Position numbers and translations under genes: made by a program
In this document: piece after piece, positions 1-46,803 of the stretch
Layout: each line of letters starts with the position of its first letter
Numbering within the stretch: position 1 is the stretch's first letter
Notes under the pieces: model-generated
Told to the model about the DNA's origin: nothing
The model's input: the letters and a program-made list of their open reading frames with translations, nothing else
Databases searched by the model: none
Origin: Trichobilharzia regenti
Lineage: Eukaryota; Platyhelminthes; Trematoda; Strigeidida; Schistosomatidae
NCBI GenBank assembly: GCA_944472135.2
Contig: OX235262.1
Location: 55,214,440 to 55,278,439 of the forward strand
Length of the DNA stretch: 64,000 nucleotides
Direction: 5' to 3'

Positions 1-35135
<35,135 letters not shown>

Positions 35136-36739
35136 TTTCTCTATTGCATTCTCCGTCTTCTTCAAAATAAAGAAAAAAAATAATAACAATGACAGTAATA
35201 CACTAGTAATGATAATAAAGTATATATACAATGTTATACAATGTTAATATGGACGCAGAAATGTTTGCACATTCCATTCCCATCGTATGTATTATATATG
35301 TATACATATATACATCTATTATTATCTAAACGGATTCTTACAGCTTAATTGCTATAATTGTCATTATTATATAGTGTTGAAAGTGTTTGTTGACTAATCA
35401 GTGTTAAAAGATATTCGTGTATGTGCACAACATACTGATTGTGCAGTACATAATAGACAGACGGAGGTAGATAGAGAGACAGAGGGAGGCAGTGATTTAA
35501 GAAATTGCTCTTGTTGTTGTTATTGTTATTGTTGTTACTCTTCGTTATTTTTTGCGTTTATTTTCTCTCTTTGCAATTACCAATTTATTGTATTCTCATC
35601 ACTTTATATATTGGCCTTTGTGTATTTTGTAGTTTTACCTACTAACTCACTCTACGTGTGTGTGAGTGTGTGTGTGTGGGCATTAATCATCACTCTATGT
35701 ACGCTTGTGATTGTTTTCCTGTTTGCTGATACTATTCTGTTATTCTTATTACTGCATTGGAATTAACAACTTTCTCTTGCACAGTCTATGATATATATAC
35801 ATAGTCAGTTGGTACTCAATTGGTTATCAATACTTCCATCATCATCGTCACTACATTCTTTCAGCATATATTCTATTCAGCTAACGTGGATGACTACAGC
35901 TAATCATCATACTAATGGTAGTGTATAATAATATATACATATACAAAATATACAAAGACGCACAATTCTCTACTCTCTATTTTCATTTCATACGCGTGCA
36001 TCATTCATGCATTCATTCATCAGTGTTACGCATGACTTCTACCACACATACAACCAATTTAATTTTGAAGTGTTTTTTTCGATAACTTTACTACCTATCG
36101 TCTCCGTCTCCATCATTTTCACTGGGGCTTTCTTCTTTTCATCATATTAATTGTTTTGTTTTTTAATTTCATTAATTTTGCCACCTCTTTTCTTGATGAT
36201 GACATTGTTATTGTTGTTAAGGGGTGATGTACACGTGTGTGGGTGTGTAAGTGTTTTTCTTGTCTCTTCACAATGCGTGCTTGTTTGTTCGTTTGTGTGT
36301 GTATGTGTGCCTCTAATGTAACTTTGCTCCATGTTTGCTTCCTTTACTCTTTCTTTAGTAAATATTTGTATACGTAATGATATAATAGTAATGGTAAATG
36401 AGATAAGATGTCAATTAGAAAAAAAAGACATTATTTCCATTGTGGCTTTTGTTTACCATTGTTTTTTCTGTTGTTGTTGTTGTTGTAGTGGTGGTGGTGG
36501 TGGTGTTACTTCACTTCACTTTATTCTCATTTTTATAATCTATATATTTATGTATGTGTGTGTGTGCGTGGGTGGGTGGGTGGATGTACTTATGTGCTTA
36601 TTATTTATGTAATAATGCGCGTGTACCTCTAATTTTTCACGAGAATAACTCCCCATATACTCTGTTCTCTCTTTGCACAGGGCATTTTCCACCTGAATGC
36701 TTCTTTTTTTCTTCAATTTGTCGCCTTGTAATTCTTTGC

Positions 36740-36776
<37 letters not shown>

Positions 36777-37190
36777 GAAAAAGAATGTGTGTAGTCATTT
36801 AAAATAATTGGGGGCGGAGGGCGGGTTGAGCCAGTTGACTGTGTTCATACATATGTTATGTGAGCGCGTATGTGTGTGTGTCTTTGAAATGATTTCATAA
36901 CTCATCATTCATGGACTCTTCCTCGTCCTCCTCCTCCTAAATACACCTTTTTTTGTAAATTTTTAAATTTGTGTCATATACATATATAGTGAAAGTTATT
37001 CTTGGACATTTTGAATTCTGTTTTCATTTGTTCTTCTTTTTGTGGTTGTTGTTGTTGTTGTTGTTGCATGGATTGTATATCAGTTTCTTGAAGTAAACGA
37101 ATGCCTTGCTGACAAGTAAAACAGCATAAAGGAAATCTGAATACACAACTGGTGCTTATCAAGTGACAGCTAATATCGAGTTACAATAAG
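35136..37190. other. ACSL downstream region, simple repeats, no gene recognised
   Basis: This 2-kb AT-rich stretch directly follows the ACSL stop. It includes TTG repeats (35510-35540, 36470-36490, 37045-37067), GT repeats (35655-35677, 36550-36566), a GGT run (36489-36505) and an AT microsatellite (36745-36774). Apparent frames are translated simple repeats. Part of it may be 3' UTR if the first polyadenylation signals are not used. Confidence 0.55.
35166..35171 (+). promoter_or_regulatory. Candidate polyadenylation signal AATAAA of ACSL
   Basis: AATAAA lies about 31 bases after the ACSL stop codon, with a second AATAAA-like hexamer at about 35214. Either would give a short 3' UTR. A transcript 3' end would decide which is used. 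Confidence 0.5.
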
Positions 37191-37194
37191 TACA

Positions 37195-37290
37195 TCTATG
37201 GTTCAATGGCAGAATATTCTCCAGTCATATGTTATTCTCACCGTCCGGGTTCGATTCCTGAGTGATGTACTTCTCAACCTCGCCTACTCT
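37195..37290 (+). repeat. tRNA-Gly-like pseudo-tRNA or SINE head
   Basis: tatggttcaatggcagaata (A-box region) and gtccgggttcgattcctg (B-box) are spaced as in a tRNA. Five acceptor-like pairs (acatc/gatgt) flank them, but the inner part is too long and the stems are poor. A functional tRNA is unlikely. Confidence 0.45.
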
Positions 37291-37734
37291 AATAGCTGAT
37301 AGTTATTCTGGAAAGGAAAGAAAGGTTAGGCATGATGAGGCTAGCGAAAACTGACACACCAAGAATTATTGAAGCTTTACGTTTCACTTCGAAATCAAGG
37401 AACGCAATGCGCGAAATTATGTTTCCACTTAGCTGAATGACAAGATTGTAAATCTTCTGATAGGTGCCAACCGACACACTTAACGTGGAATAGATATTCC
37501 GGGAAGAGGTCAGTTGTTGATTGAAAAGCTTAGCGGATATAAAGCCTCTGACTTCAGCGCTAAGTGACAAAGGATGGCAGATTGGCCGATTAATACTCCT
37601 ACATGTACGACACCTGGATGTAGGGCTTCTTGACAATGGTTTTCTAATATCGTAAAGTGTGAAAATTATGTTGTCTTTCCTTCAGACTAACAATAATACT
37701 ATTGTGTTATTGAGATACATTTTCTTAATAGAAT

Positions 37735-38073
37735 TGTAACAACAGAAGACAAGGACCAGGCAACAGATCGTTTATTATGGGAATCAACACATATTTATAC
37801 ATTTTCATGTACATTATCATAGATTATTGTTAGCAGACATACACAATCTTCTGATTGGTTGTTTCTCACAGGAAGTTAGTCTTTCATGTCTTTGTGGCTG
37901 TTTCTTGAATATCAGATCATTTATATGCTAACTGTATCCGCCTACGCAAAGTCTTCTGTGATTGGTTGTTGAGTCAGTCTTTGTTTCTTGTTTTCACATG
38001 ACCAATATTTGGGACATAAACATTGACGTAAATTACTGTCTACCACTTTGGCTAGCAGACAGGTCTCAGCACA
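37735..38073 (-). mobile_element. Solo LTR, 339 bp
   Basis: The plus strand runs TGTAAC...CAGCACA, flanked by the 4-bp duplication gaat (37731-37734, 38074-38077). In transcription orientation (minus) it has a TATAAATATG box and AATAAACGATCTG polyadenylation signal. No internal retrotransposon sequence adjoins it, so this is a solo LTR. It matches 60707-61045 in length and layout. Confidence 0.85.
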
Positions 38074-38079
38074 GAATAA

Positions 38080-38640
38080 TGTCTAAGAGAATAGCGTCTC
38101 ATTGAAAAACGCAAGTCTTTGTTTTTTTAAGTAGTTTCTACACTACTCCGTTAGAGGCTTAGGCAGACTGATGTTACCAACTGAAAACCTAGCATTGCTA
38201 TGTAATGCCTTGAGTTAACATAAATTGTATCTACACATCGTCAAGCCGAATGAATTTGTGTTGACATTAGGCGGTTGGAATAAATCAGTACTGCTAAACA
38301 TTTCAGATTGATGCAATGGTTTACACGGGTTCGGATGTCTGTAGGTGGGACTGGGGTAGACATCATCCCTTTCGAGTTCTCAGATATACTTATCGGAGTA
38401 CCAGTTCCACGGTTTCTCGTCGATCACTTCCAACCATCTAATATCTTTAAAAAGGCAAATCAATGAAAAATGTGAGATTTTAGTTGATTTGGAAGTGAGG
38501 TATAAATGCATGTGTACCACTGCTCTTGTTTTCATCTGTGTCGCATAGCCTCTTAAATATAATAAAGTTCAGATTATCAATAAGTCTGCAATGAAGTATC
38601 GAGTCTATTTGTAACCACCCTTCGTTGTCTTATGTAGAAG
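38080..38640. other. Mostly unassigned, weak SINE-B remnant
   Basis: At 38320-38450 the words ggtagacatcatccctttcg, gagttctcagatata and cttccaaccatctaat recall family-B body, but it is too decayed to place. The rest is unassigned. Confidence 0.35.
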
Positions 38641-38744
38641 TAAATTTCTTTGATTGGACACTAGTAACTAGTGTGATGTGTCTCGTTCTTCCTGTGGTGC
38701 AGATTGAATTCTGTCAGTCAGGTTTGCAATGTGGTCACCACCAT

Positions 38745-38935
38745 TCTCGGTAGGTTGCCATCACGGTGGTTAGGACTCTCGCCGACCATGCACATGGTTC
38801 GAGGTTTGGTCCCCTGTCGACGCACACCTGATATCTATGATTGGCCTGCAAAATTTGGGCTACCGATATCCGTGCTGAAAATTCCATACTTGTACAAAAA
38901 ATACAGTGTAGAATCAAGCTGTAATCAAAAATAAA
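38745..38935 (+). repeat. SINE family 'D', second copy
   Basis: cacatggttcgaggtttggt (B-box region) is followed by gacgcacacctgatatctat, ttggcctgcaaaatttgggc and gctgaaaattccatactt, as in the 18050 copy. A SINE-B 5' piece (attgaattctgtcagtcagg) lies directly upstream at 38640-38744. Confidence 0.65.
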
Positions 38936-38936
38936 T

Positions 38937-39135
38937 TTGATAATATTAGATGGTTGGAGGCAATCGGCCACCGGAAGCCTTCCACCTAGGTTTCGTGCTA
39001 GTTGACACTCTCCAGTCAGCAGGGTGTATCTCCAACCTTTAAGGAACTCATGTCCCTTGTGAGATTCGAACCCGCATTACCCAGTGCCGCCTGCAGTCAG
39101 AGACGTTACAGCTGTGCTATTCAGAGAATAACCTC
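38937..39135 (-). repeat. SINE family 'B', minus copy
   Basis: The plus strand shows gatggttggaggcaatcggc, cacctaggtttcgtgcta and gagattcgaacccgcattac, the reverse of the 22245 copy including its B-box. Confidence 0.7.
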
Positions 39136-39658
39136 ATTTACAGTTGACGACGAGAATGCATTTCTTGATTTAAATAATCTTAACCAAATATGAATCAATA
39201 ATGAGTTTGGTATACTTGTGTTTACGTGAATTGTAAATGAAAAAATAAGTAAACAATTGTATTGTCCTAGTCTAATAGCTATTCAACTTTAAAAGTGAAT
39301 TTAGTGAGTTATTTCCACCCTTAAAAATATATCTACCACACCCATAGATCTTTTTACAGCTGTATTTAGTTGTTATTATTTTTGAATGTGAATTAAAGTC
39401 TGTTTGTTCACATCCTAGCAAAAGCCTAATCAAAGAAAATCTCAGCAGATGATATGAAGAATATTAGAGCCATCCATACATAACATGTCAGACAAGATAC
39501 TAACAGAAAATGAAATCTCATTACCATAGAAAGGTCTGAATTTCAATATCACTAGAAAGCTATTATCGGTCAGGGAAATAGCACATATGATCGAACTTGC
39601 TCTACAATAATTCACCAATGAAGAATCACAATCTGTACGTCAAAAGATATCACATATA

Positions 39659-40487
39659 TTGATGACACAACGAAACATACCATCTAAGCTCACCAAACAA
39701 CAATATGAAGCCTTAGGAAATTTAAAGAAAGACAAAAGCACCGTTATAACTAAAGCCGACAAGGGAAACGTCACTGTGATAACTAACAGAGCGGATTATG
39801 AAAAGAAGGCGACTGAACACCTATCTGAAAGACCTTACTTACTAATTGAAGAGGAGAAGAAATTCACCGAATTCAACAAAATGAAACGAAATACAGACAG
39901 ACTCCTTCAAGAAATGAAACCTGAAATTAGAAATTCCCTCTGGTTTAAACTAAAACCAAAATCGTATGTACCTTTAAGAATCTACGGTCAACCAAAGATA
40001 CATAAACCCACAGTTCCATTAGGACAAGTAGTAGATTTCACTGACATACAACCTCTCAAAATACTTATTTTCGATAATAAAACCACTGCAAAAGGACACT
40101 CAAAATATTGTAAAAGATTCATATGATTTCAAATCCCAAATAGAACACCGAGAAATTGATAAAGAAGGGATTGTGACAAGCTATGATATTAACTCATTAT
40201 ATACTAGTATCCCTATTACCGAATGTCTTGATATCATCTCCAGTCTACTAGAATCAGATACAACGCTATCACAAAAATGTCCACCGGACACCAGTGAAAT
40301 AATTAAGAGCTCGAAACTCTGTCTAGAAAGTAATTATTTTACAATTAAGTGGAATTTATCTAGACAGATAAGTGGTGTTGCTATGGGTTCACCAGTCTCC
40401 CCAGTAGTCGCCGACCTTTTCATGAATAAATTCGAAAATAACATCTTTTCAAGCATTATTATCATTATTGCTCCCTTGGGTTCCTAG
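39659..40487 (+). pseudogene. PLE-B reverse transcriptase, N-terminal part
   Basis: Two frames (39659-40126 and 40173-40452) carry the PLE RT motifs: KADKG and LRIYGQPKIHKP (fingers), YDINSLYTSIP (motif A; D then LYTSIP) and GVAMGSPVSPVVAD (motif B). They are separated by a frameshift near 40110-40170. The usual RPIVS after the IHKP block is altered to GQVVDF. Confidence 0.88.
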
Positions 40488-43400
40488 TGGAACATAGAGC
40501 TTCAACTGCACGTCTCCACTTGCCACTTCTGTTTTCTGCTGTACGGTTCACCTACATCCATGTTAGTCCATACTCTTTCAACTCCTCTTCACACGATCTC
40601 CTCCATGTCACCCTTGCACTGACGTCCCACTCGCCGCTTCCCTTTCGGCCTGGTTCCACTCGAGCAATGGCCTGACGCGCGCGCGATGTCACCCAGTGGC
40701 CTCCTCAGCGAGTGTCCAACCCATCTCCACTTTCTCCTGCATATTTGTTGTTGTTGAGCGATTGGTTCTTGTTTTGTTTGTTCCCATAGTTTCTTGTTGG
40801 TGATTCTTTCCGGCCCGGCCATCTGGTCTTCAGTATAGAGCCAGTGAAGACAGTTAGTTGTTGATAAATGTCTGCAACAGGCTGTTGGAAATATTCTTTG
40901 TGACTCGCCCACCAACTTTCTGATCCATATGGAAGAGCTGACTGACTTGACTTTTGTATTGAAAATCCGAATTTTGTTGTTGATGCTGATTGACGAAGAT
41001 TTCCAGATGGGTTTCAGGTTGATGAATGTGTTTCTCGCCTTCCCGATTCCCACTCGATTTAACCTCCTTGTCCGTTCCGACTGCCCGTAGTTGAGACAAT
41101 GCTCCCTAGATAAGTGAATGAAGTAACCTCTTTCAAATCCCTCCCGCTGATGGTGATTGGCGCTGGATGTTGCTGTTTTTGTTGTTGTTGTTGGTTGGTT
41201 GGTTATTTTCATAACCTCCGTCTTGTCTATGTTTACCTGGAGTCCTGTCTTCGCCGGCTGCTTCTTCGACCAGTTTGTCGGTTTTCGCTTGTAAGTCTTC
41301 GATTTTCTGTGACATCAAACATAAATCATCCACGCGCGAAATCCAGGTCTTCTAGGTTCTTCACGTCGGTCCAGGATACTCCTGTCTTCTCGTTTCCCAC
41401 TGTCTGACGCATAATCCAGTCAGTCCACGACAATTAGGAATATCATTGGTGATAGTAAGCACCCTTGTCTGACTCCTGTGTTTACTCCAAACGCCTCGCT
41501 GAGTTTTCCGTTGTGGATCACTTGACATGTGCCGTTGTCGTACAGCTGTTGAATAAGGTTGATGAATATTTGGGGTACGCCATAGTACTCGAGTAATTTC
41601 CAAATTACTTCACGGTCAACGCTGTCGAAGGCCTTCTCAAAGTCTATAAAGTTGAGGTAGAGGTTTGATCACCATTCCATGCTTTGTTCGATGATGATGC
41701 GTAGAGTTGCAATTTAGTGGGAACATGATTTGCCTCTTTCCTGAATCCAGCTTGTTCTGGTCGGAGTTCTGTCTCCAGTGCGTCCTTTAATCTCTCCAGG
41801 ATGATGCGACTCAGGATTTTACTTGGCGTCGATAGGAGCATGATTCCTCGCCAGTTCTTGCAGAGTCCTAAGTCGCCCTTCTTTGGTAGTTTCACGAGGT
41901 AACCTTTCCTCCAGTCAGTAGGCACCTTTCCCTCCTTCCAGACCTTTTGCAATAATGGAGTCAGCATGTCTGCTGTCGTCTCTGGGTCCGCTTTCAGTGC
42001 TTCAGGGGGTATTCCATCTGGTCCGGCTGCTTTTCCAGCTTTCAGAAGCTTGATTGCATTCAAGACTTCAGCTCTCGTTGGAGGATTGGTGTCAACTTGC
42101 AGTTGTGTGCGCGCTGTTGTTGGTATTTCTGGACGGGTTGCAGGTGGTGGTCGGTTCAAGAGTCCTTTGAAGTGATCCGCCCATTGTTTAATCTGTTTTT
42201 CTTCCTTGGTAACTGGGTTCCCTTGGCTGTCTTTTATAGGTTTCGCTTGTGTTGATCTCTTCCCGGATAGAGATTTGGTTATCTGATATAATGTCCTCAG
42301 GTCCCTTTTGCCTGCTGCCTTCTCAGCTTCAGTGGCGAGGTTGTCGTAGAATCGTCTTTTGTCCTTCCTAGCACTCTTCTTCACTTCTTTGTCCAGTGCT
42401 GTGTAAGTTGAGCTCAGCGTCTCCTTCTCCTGTCCGTCCTTGCATTGAATCATTTTCTCTTTCACCATTCTCCTTTCTTCTATTAATTTCCAAGTGTCCG
42501 TTGAGAGCCATTCCTTGTCTTGTCTCTTCTTTCTTCCTAGAACCGTTGAACACGTTTCGTTGAGAATCGCCTTCAGAGACTTCCAATGTTCTTCCACGCA
42601 TGATTCTTCAGTGATGTCGCGTAGTGTTTCCTGCTTTGCTCTGACAGTTGCAGTGAAAGTGTCTTTTGTGGTTGTGTCCTTCAGTTTCTGAGTGTTGAAC
42701 TTGCATTGTGGCCTATCCCAAGCTATCCTCGAGGCTTTTAGTTTCACCTTGAAAGTCCCTTCTACTAGATAGTGGTCTGAACCCACATCTGCTCCTCTCC
42801 TCGACCTTGTGTCCAGTAGGCTCCGTCTCCACTTTCTTGAAATTGAGATCAAGTCTATCTGGTGTTTGGTGTGTCCATCTGGTGAAATCCATGTCGTCTT
42901 GTGTATATCCTTGTGTTTGAACACACTGCCACCACTCACCAAATCATTGAAGGCGCAGAAGTCTGAGAAGAGTTCACCATTGTCGTTCATTTCGCCGAGG
43001 GCCTCACGACCCATGGTGAGTTCTCTTCCTGTGTTGTCTCCTCCCAGCTTCGCATTCATGTCGCCCATCAGGATTTTGATATCGCCATTTGGGACGTTGT
43101 CCATTATTGCTTGTAGTTGTCTGTAGAACGCCTCCTTCTTCTCTTGTTCTGAGACGTTTGTAGGCGCATAGCATTGAATGACTGTAACTTTCCTTCCTTT
43201 TGAGTTGAACCTGGCTGTCATTATCCTGGAGGAGATTGGTTCCCACTGCATGAGAGCTTTGGTTGATGTTGGTGACATCATGATGGCCACTCCCTCGGTG
43301 TGCTCGTGGTTGTCCTCTGGGTGTCCGGAATAGATTATTGTCTCTCCAGCTGGTAGTTGGCACCTTCCAGTTCCGTTCCATCTGTTTTCGCAGATTCCCA

Positions 43401-43765
43401 ACACTTCTATTCTGTACCTTCTCATTTCAGCGGCTATCTGGGCAGCCTTTCCAGTTTCGTACATTGTACGAACATTCCAGGTACCCATTCTTACTTTTGC
43501 TTTCATCGAAAGAAGGCACATCGGCTGACTGGCTTCCCGAAGGCTGCTTTCACCAGCCTGCGTCATTTCACTTCCCCGATTCCAGCGAAAAGTAAGGCTA
43601 TTGCTTATTTTTTTAGAATTTTTAATATATTTATTCGTTGAAATTTCTGTAGCGATTTGGTTGTTCTACAGGGGTGGAGTTGCTAGCACCACGCCCCAAC
43701 CCTCCTTCTTTATTCGGGCTTGGGACCGGCGAGAAAACTAGCGACCTAGTAATTTAGGCTAGGTT
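40454..43765 (-). mobile_element. RTE family B, near full-length, inserted in PLE-B
   Basis: This 3312-bp element on the minus strand has the imperfect duplication tcttttcaag / tcttctcaag (40444-40453, 43766-43775; 9 of 10). It has a 5' UTR of about 200 bases, an APE endonuclease, RT and C-terminal domain, then an ATT-type tail at 40454-40470. The size is typical of RTE-clade LINEs. The frame breaks near 41645-41730 and again downstream, so it cannot make a full protein. Confidence 0.92.
41644..43566 (-). pseudogene. RTE family B endonuclease plus RT N-terminus (640 codons)
   Basis: An APE-type endonuclease occupies about residues 30-270 (MGTWNVRTMYETGKAAQIAA, EVLGICENRWNG with the catalytic Glu, KILMGDMNAKLGGDN with the Asp-Asn pair, and a C-terminal VGSDHYLV with Ser-Asp-His). 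A basic linker follows, then RT fingers (AAGPDGIPPEALKADPE, WRGIMLLSTPSKILSRIILE, RPEQAGFR). It ends in a frameshift: the expected RT motif A (YLNFIDFEKAFDSVDRE type) is readable in another frame near 41640-41590. This is the longest repeat ORF in the window. Confidence 0.9.
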
Positions 43766-44989
43766 TCTTCTCAAGTATACTCACTCCTAAAATATGGTTA
43801 AGATATGTAGATGATACTTTTGTAGTGCTTAGACGAGATCTACACGGTGTTCATTCCTGGAGAAAATAAAGAGTCTATCTCCTAGAATCCGGTTTTTTTC
43901 AGAAGCAGACGTCGATGAACTACCATTTCTAGACTGCCTAGTTAAGAGAAGGGAAAACGGACATTTTAGTACATCTATATTCAGTAAGAAAACCCACTCC
44001 AATAAATATTTAGACTTCAAATCATTACACACCACCAGTGAAAAGCTTTCAGTTGTTTCAAGTCTTCTTAGACGAGCACACTCTGATAAAGGATGAGAAA
44101 GAAAAAAGAAGAAACGTCAAACACTACTGAGACTGTCAATCAGAATAACTACCTAACAAACTTTATCAACAAAATCATCACTGACTTTAAGTATGGTCGA
44201 AAATGCATTCCGAAATTATGGACGTTAATAGTGTCATTCCATTACAGAGCAGAGACGCCAGACGATATCAGAAGACTACTCAATCAGCTCGACATCAGAC
44301 ATACTACGAAACAGTCTTGTCCATATAAAAAACCAAATCCCTGAAGATTCTCTGTCTAATTGTGTCTATAAAATAAAACGTTTGGAATGCGATTCCATAT
44401 GCATCGGACAAACATCTCGAGAAATCAAAATTAGAAGAAATGAACACCGTAGAGCCGTCTCTGTTCGACCACCGGGGAATCCAGTTGAACTAGGAAAGCT
44501 TGAAAAATCATCAGCCAAAGGTCGTTGAAACGCTACGTTATAAAGTCAGGTCACAAAATTGATTTGACAATGTCGAAATAATCCAGAAAAATTTCAAAGC
44601 TCACAAAGAACATCTAATATTATCGGAAGCACTTCATATCAAATGGAATCCAAATTGTTTAAATAGGAATGATGGACCAAAACAGAATTTGACCTGGTTA
44701 CAACACCCGCCTACTCCATGAATCGACAAAATCAACACAGGTGTGATAAGCAATTTCATTATGTAACTACACGTTACTTTTATAACTGTACACACTTATC
44801 AAATCCGACAATCTACACCTGGTTTTGTTATCTTTAGCAATTGGCCAATTTGACAACGGAAAAATGGTCTCATGCTGAGGAACGATGATTAAGTTGTTAT
44901 ATATATATATAAGCTGAGTGGATTTCGTCAATTCTGGTTTAATAATACTTTGATAAAGCCATTAGCAGCATTAAATAGCGAAACGTCAG

Positions 44990-45352
44990 AACAAACAATA
45001 TCGTTTTTTTTCATTCATTGGGAAATACAAAAAAACCTTTGTAATAATGAATATCGTATTCTCAATCCCGAAATTTTTTCAAGCTGTTAAAAGTGAACTT
45101 GGTGTGGACATATATAAGAGCCTGATTCTCGTTTAATTTGAGAGATTATTTGTATAAGTAGTTGTATTTGATAGGTGTCTTCATTATACATAAGTAACAT
45201 GGTTGTCGCAAGTAAGACTCTACCTGATTATATGAAATAATGTTAAATTACAATTTAGTCTTCATCGCCTATTATGTAATACTTTTCCCTCTCACTCACT
45301 GTCCTGTGTAGCATATCCTTTTATTGACTTTAGTATACACGTTATGTATATA

Positions 45353-45386
<34 letters not shown>
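44990..45386. other. Spacer between PLE-B and PLE-C
   Basis: About 360 bases of AT-rich DNA end in an AT microsatellite at 45352-45385. Nothing was recognised in it. It may be PLE-B trailing sequence. Confidence 0.4.
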
Positions 45387-45388
<2 letters not shown>

Positions 45389-45451
45389 AGAGAAGATTTG
45401 TAGCTCAGGTGGATGATTTTGATGTGGTTTTGTTCTCTGAGCTGGATGGTT

Positions 45452-45501
45452 AGTTTGCGAAGCTTTCATCACCCTACTGGGTGACGTCTTCAGCGCATAC
45501 T
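45452..45501 (-). ncRNA. Candidate hammerhead motif, left arm of PLE-C
   Basis: On the minus strand: stem I AGTATGCG with CGCAAACT (7 of 8 pairs), core CTGAAGA, a stem-loop GTCACCC/GGGTGAT, GAA, then the self-complementary AGCT as minimal stem III and a T at position 17. One C between the core and stem II is unpaired. PLE hammerheads with tiny stem III that act as dimers are known. Confidence 0.5.
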
Positions 45502-46251
45502 TCAATTTGAAGTGAGCTTTTAGATTTCTCCACGAGTTTATTAATCATTCCTCATGATGACCTTGGACGTGATTGGTTGTTTATGTGTGTTTTCACACCT
45601 CTAGGTTACTTGTATTGGAACTGATTGTTTCTTTGACTTGAACTTTGACCCTTTGTGTGTGAAGTTTCTTTCTTATTGGTTGATAAATTTTGTCTATCTC
45701 GATGTGTCTATTGATTGATGATTCACTGGAATGCCAAGCTTCTAAAAATTCTCTAGCATTCTTGTTATTTCCTTTGTCTAATATTTGAACGTTGTCCCAG
45801 TCGAATTGATGTCCGTGGTTGTCTGTGTGTAGTGAAATGAGGGAGTGGATATCATGTCTTTTGACGGCTAGCTTATGTTCGTGGATACGAAGGGGACGTC
45901 CACTTTGGCCAATGTGGTGTTTTTCACAGTTGTTACAGTTTATTTTGTAGATGATGTTGGTTTTGTCTTCTTTCGCCGTTGATTCTTTTGGTTGACACAG
46001 AATTGAGTGCAGCGACTTTGTTGGTTTGTGTACGACGTCAATTCCTAAAGGTTTGAAGAGTCTTGTAGTGATTTCTGAGATATCTTTTATATACGGTAAG
46101 GCGATTTTCTTTGCGCTTTCCTTGGTGGCTTTTGCTTTGGTAGGTTGGCTTGGGGGTATATGTCTCTTGATGAAATTCCGTGGATTTCCATTCTTTTAGA
46201 AGACGTCTATGAGATACTCGTGGAGAAATCTAAAAGCTCACTTCAAATTGA

Positions 46252-46301
46252 AGTATGCGCTGAAGACGTCACCCAGTAGGGTGATGAAAGCTTCGCAAAC
46301 T
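46252..46301 (+). ncRNA. Candidate hammerhead motif, right arm of PLE-C
   Basis: The sequence is identical to the left-arm copy: AGTATGCG 46252-46259, CTGAAGA 46260-46266, stem II 46268-46285, GAA 46286-46288, AGCT 46289-46292, CGCAAACT 46294-46301. The predicted cleavage is after 46293. Confidence 0.5.
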
Positions 46302-46331
46302 AACCATCCAGCTCAGAGAACAAAACCACAT

Positions 46332-46367
<36 letters not shown>

Positions 46368-46370
<3 letters not shown>

Positions 46371-46765
46371 TGTTATTATTCATTTTGGCTTCCAGGGGAA
46401 AATAGAGCTTCTTCAGCTTATCTGTATTTCTCTCTGTTCTCTGCAGTCTTTCTAAGCCATCTCCACATTTGTCCATAAGCGGTCGTCTCTTCTGATCAGC
46501 ACTGTTTCTTCCATGTTACCCACTGTCAACTCATCTTTTCCTGTTTGGGTTCTACATGACAGCCCGGAGCATGAATCTGCTCAACTTTACGGTCCATCTT
46601 CATTTTCTTTCTGCATATTTGTTAAGCAATAAATTCTTGGTTGATTCACTGACTGTCAGAGTTCGTTGTGTCTTGCTCATTTTTTCTGGCCATTTGATCT
46701 TCAGTATCAACTGGAAGATATATACTAAAGGAAGACACTTTCAGCCGTACTGTCGTTAATAAATC
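46368..46765 (-). mobile_element. Degenerate RTE family B 3' fragment
   Basis: The plus strand after an ATT tail reads cttccaggggaaaatagagc, and later gcatatttgttaagcaataa, ttcttggttgattcactg and tctggccatttgatcttc. These are the decayed 3' part of family B. A younger family-B copy follows about 40 bases later. Confidence 0.72.
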
Positions 46766-46803
46766 CTATGGTTCTTCAATTTCCAATTGTATCATGTTTA
46801 AAT

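Larger units (their letters stand above)
39440..44990 (+). mobile_element. Penelope-like element B, split by a 3.3-kb RTE
   Basis: The left half (39440-40453) carries the PLE N-terminal EISLL.KGLNFNI block, TVITKADKGNVTVITNRADY, LRIYGQPKIHKPTVPLGQ, YDINSLYTSIPITECL and GVAMGSPVSPVVADLFMNKF. The right half (43776-44720) resumes in register with PKIWLRYVDDTFVVL, ELPFLDCLVKRRENGHFS and the GIY-YIG region (VYKIKRLECDSICIGQTSRE, then NEHRRAV). The gap is exactly the RTE. The 3' end near 44990 has the PLE-type cgaaacgtc motif. Several stops and frameshifts make it inactive. Confidence 0.92.
45387..46336 (-). mobile_element. Penelope-like element C, GIY-YIG only, with identical inverted terminal repeats
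   Basis: On the minus strand 45990-45660 encodes KINCNNCEKHHIGQSGRPLR, IHEHKLAVKRHD and the downstream AREFLEAWHSS.SSINRHIE of PLE GIY-YIG endonucleases (paired Cys, HIGQ/R motif, E of EH). No RT is present, so the element is 5'-truncated. Two inverted arms, 45417-45538 and 46216-46336, appear identical over about 121 bases. Both ends abut AT microsatellites. Confidence 0.85.

Noticed and set aside
35401..36802. Plus-strand frames rich in Cys, Val and Ile downstream of ACSL
   Set aside because: They are translations of TTG, GT and AT simple repeats with no conserved block.
37195..37290. A functional tRNA-Gly
   Set aside because: The acceptor pairs are partial, the T-stem is poor and the inter-box distance is too long.
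44870..44990. A hammerhead in the PLE-B 3' end (around cgaaacgtc)
   Set aside because: The GAAACGTC part is present, but the upstream core reads ttgataa and no stem I partner was found, so I did not call it.
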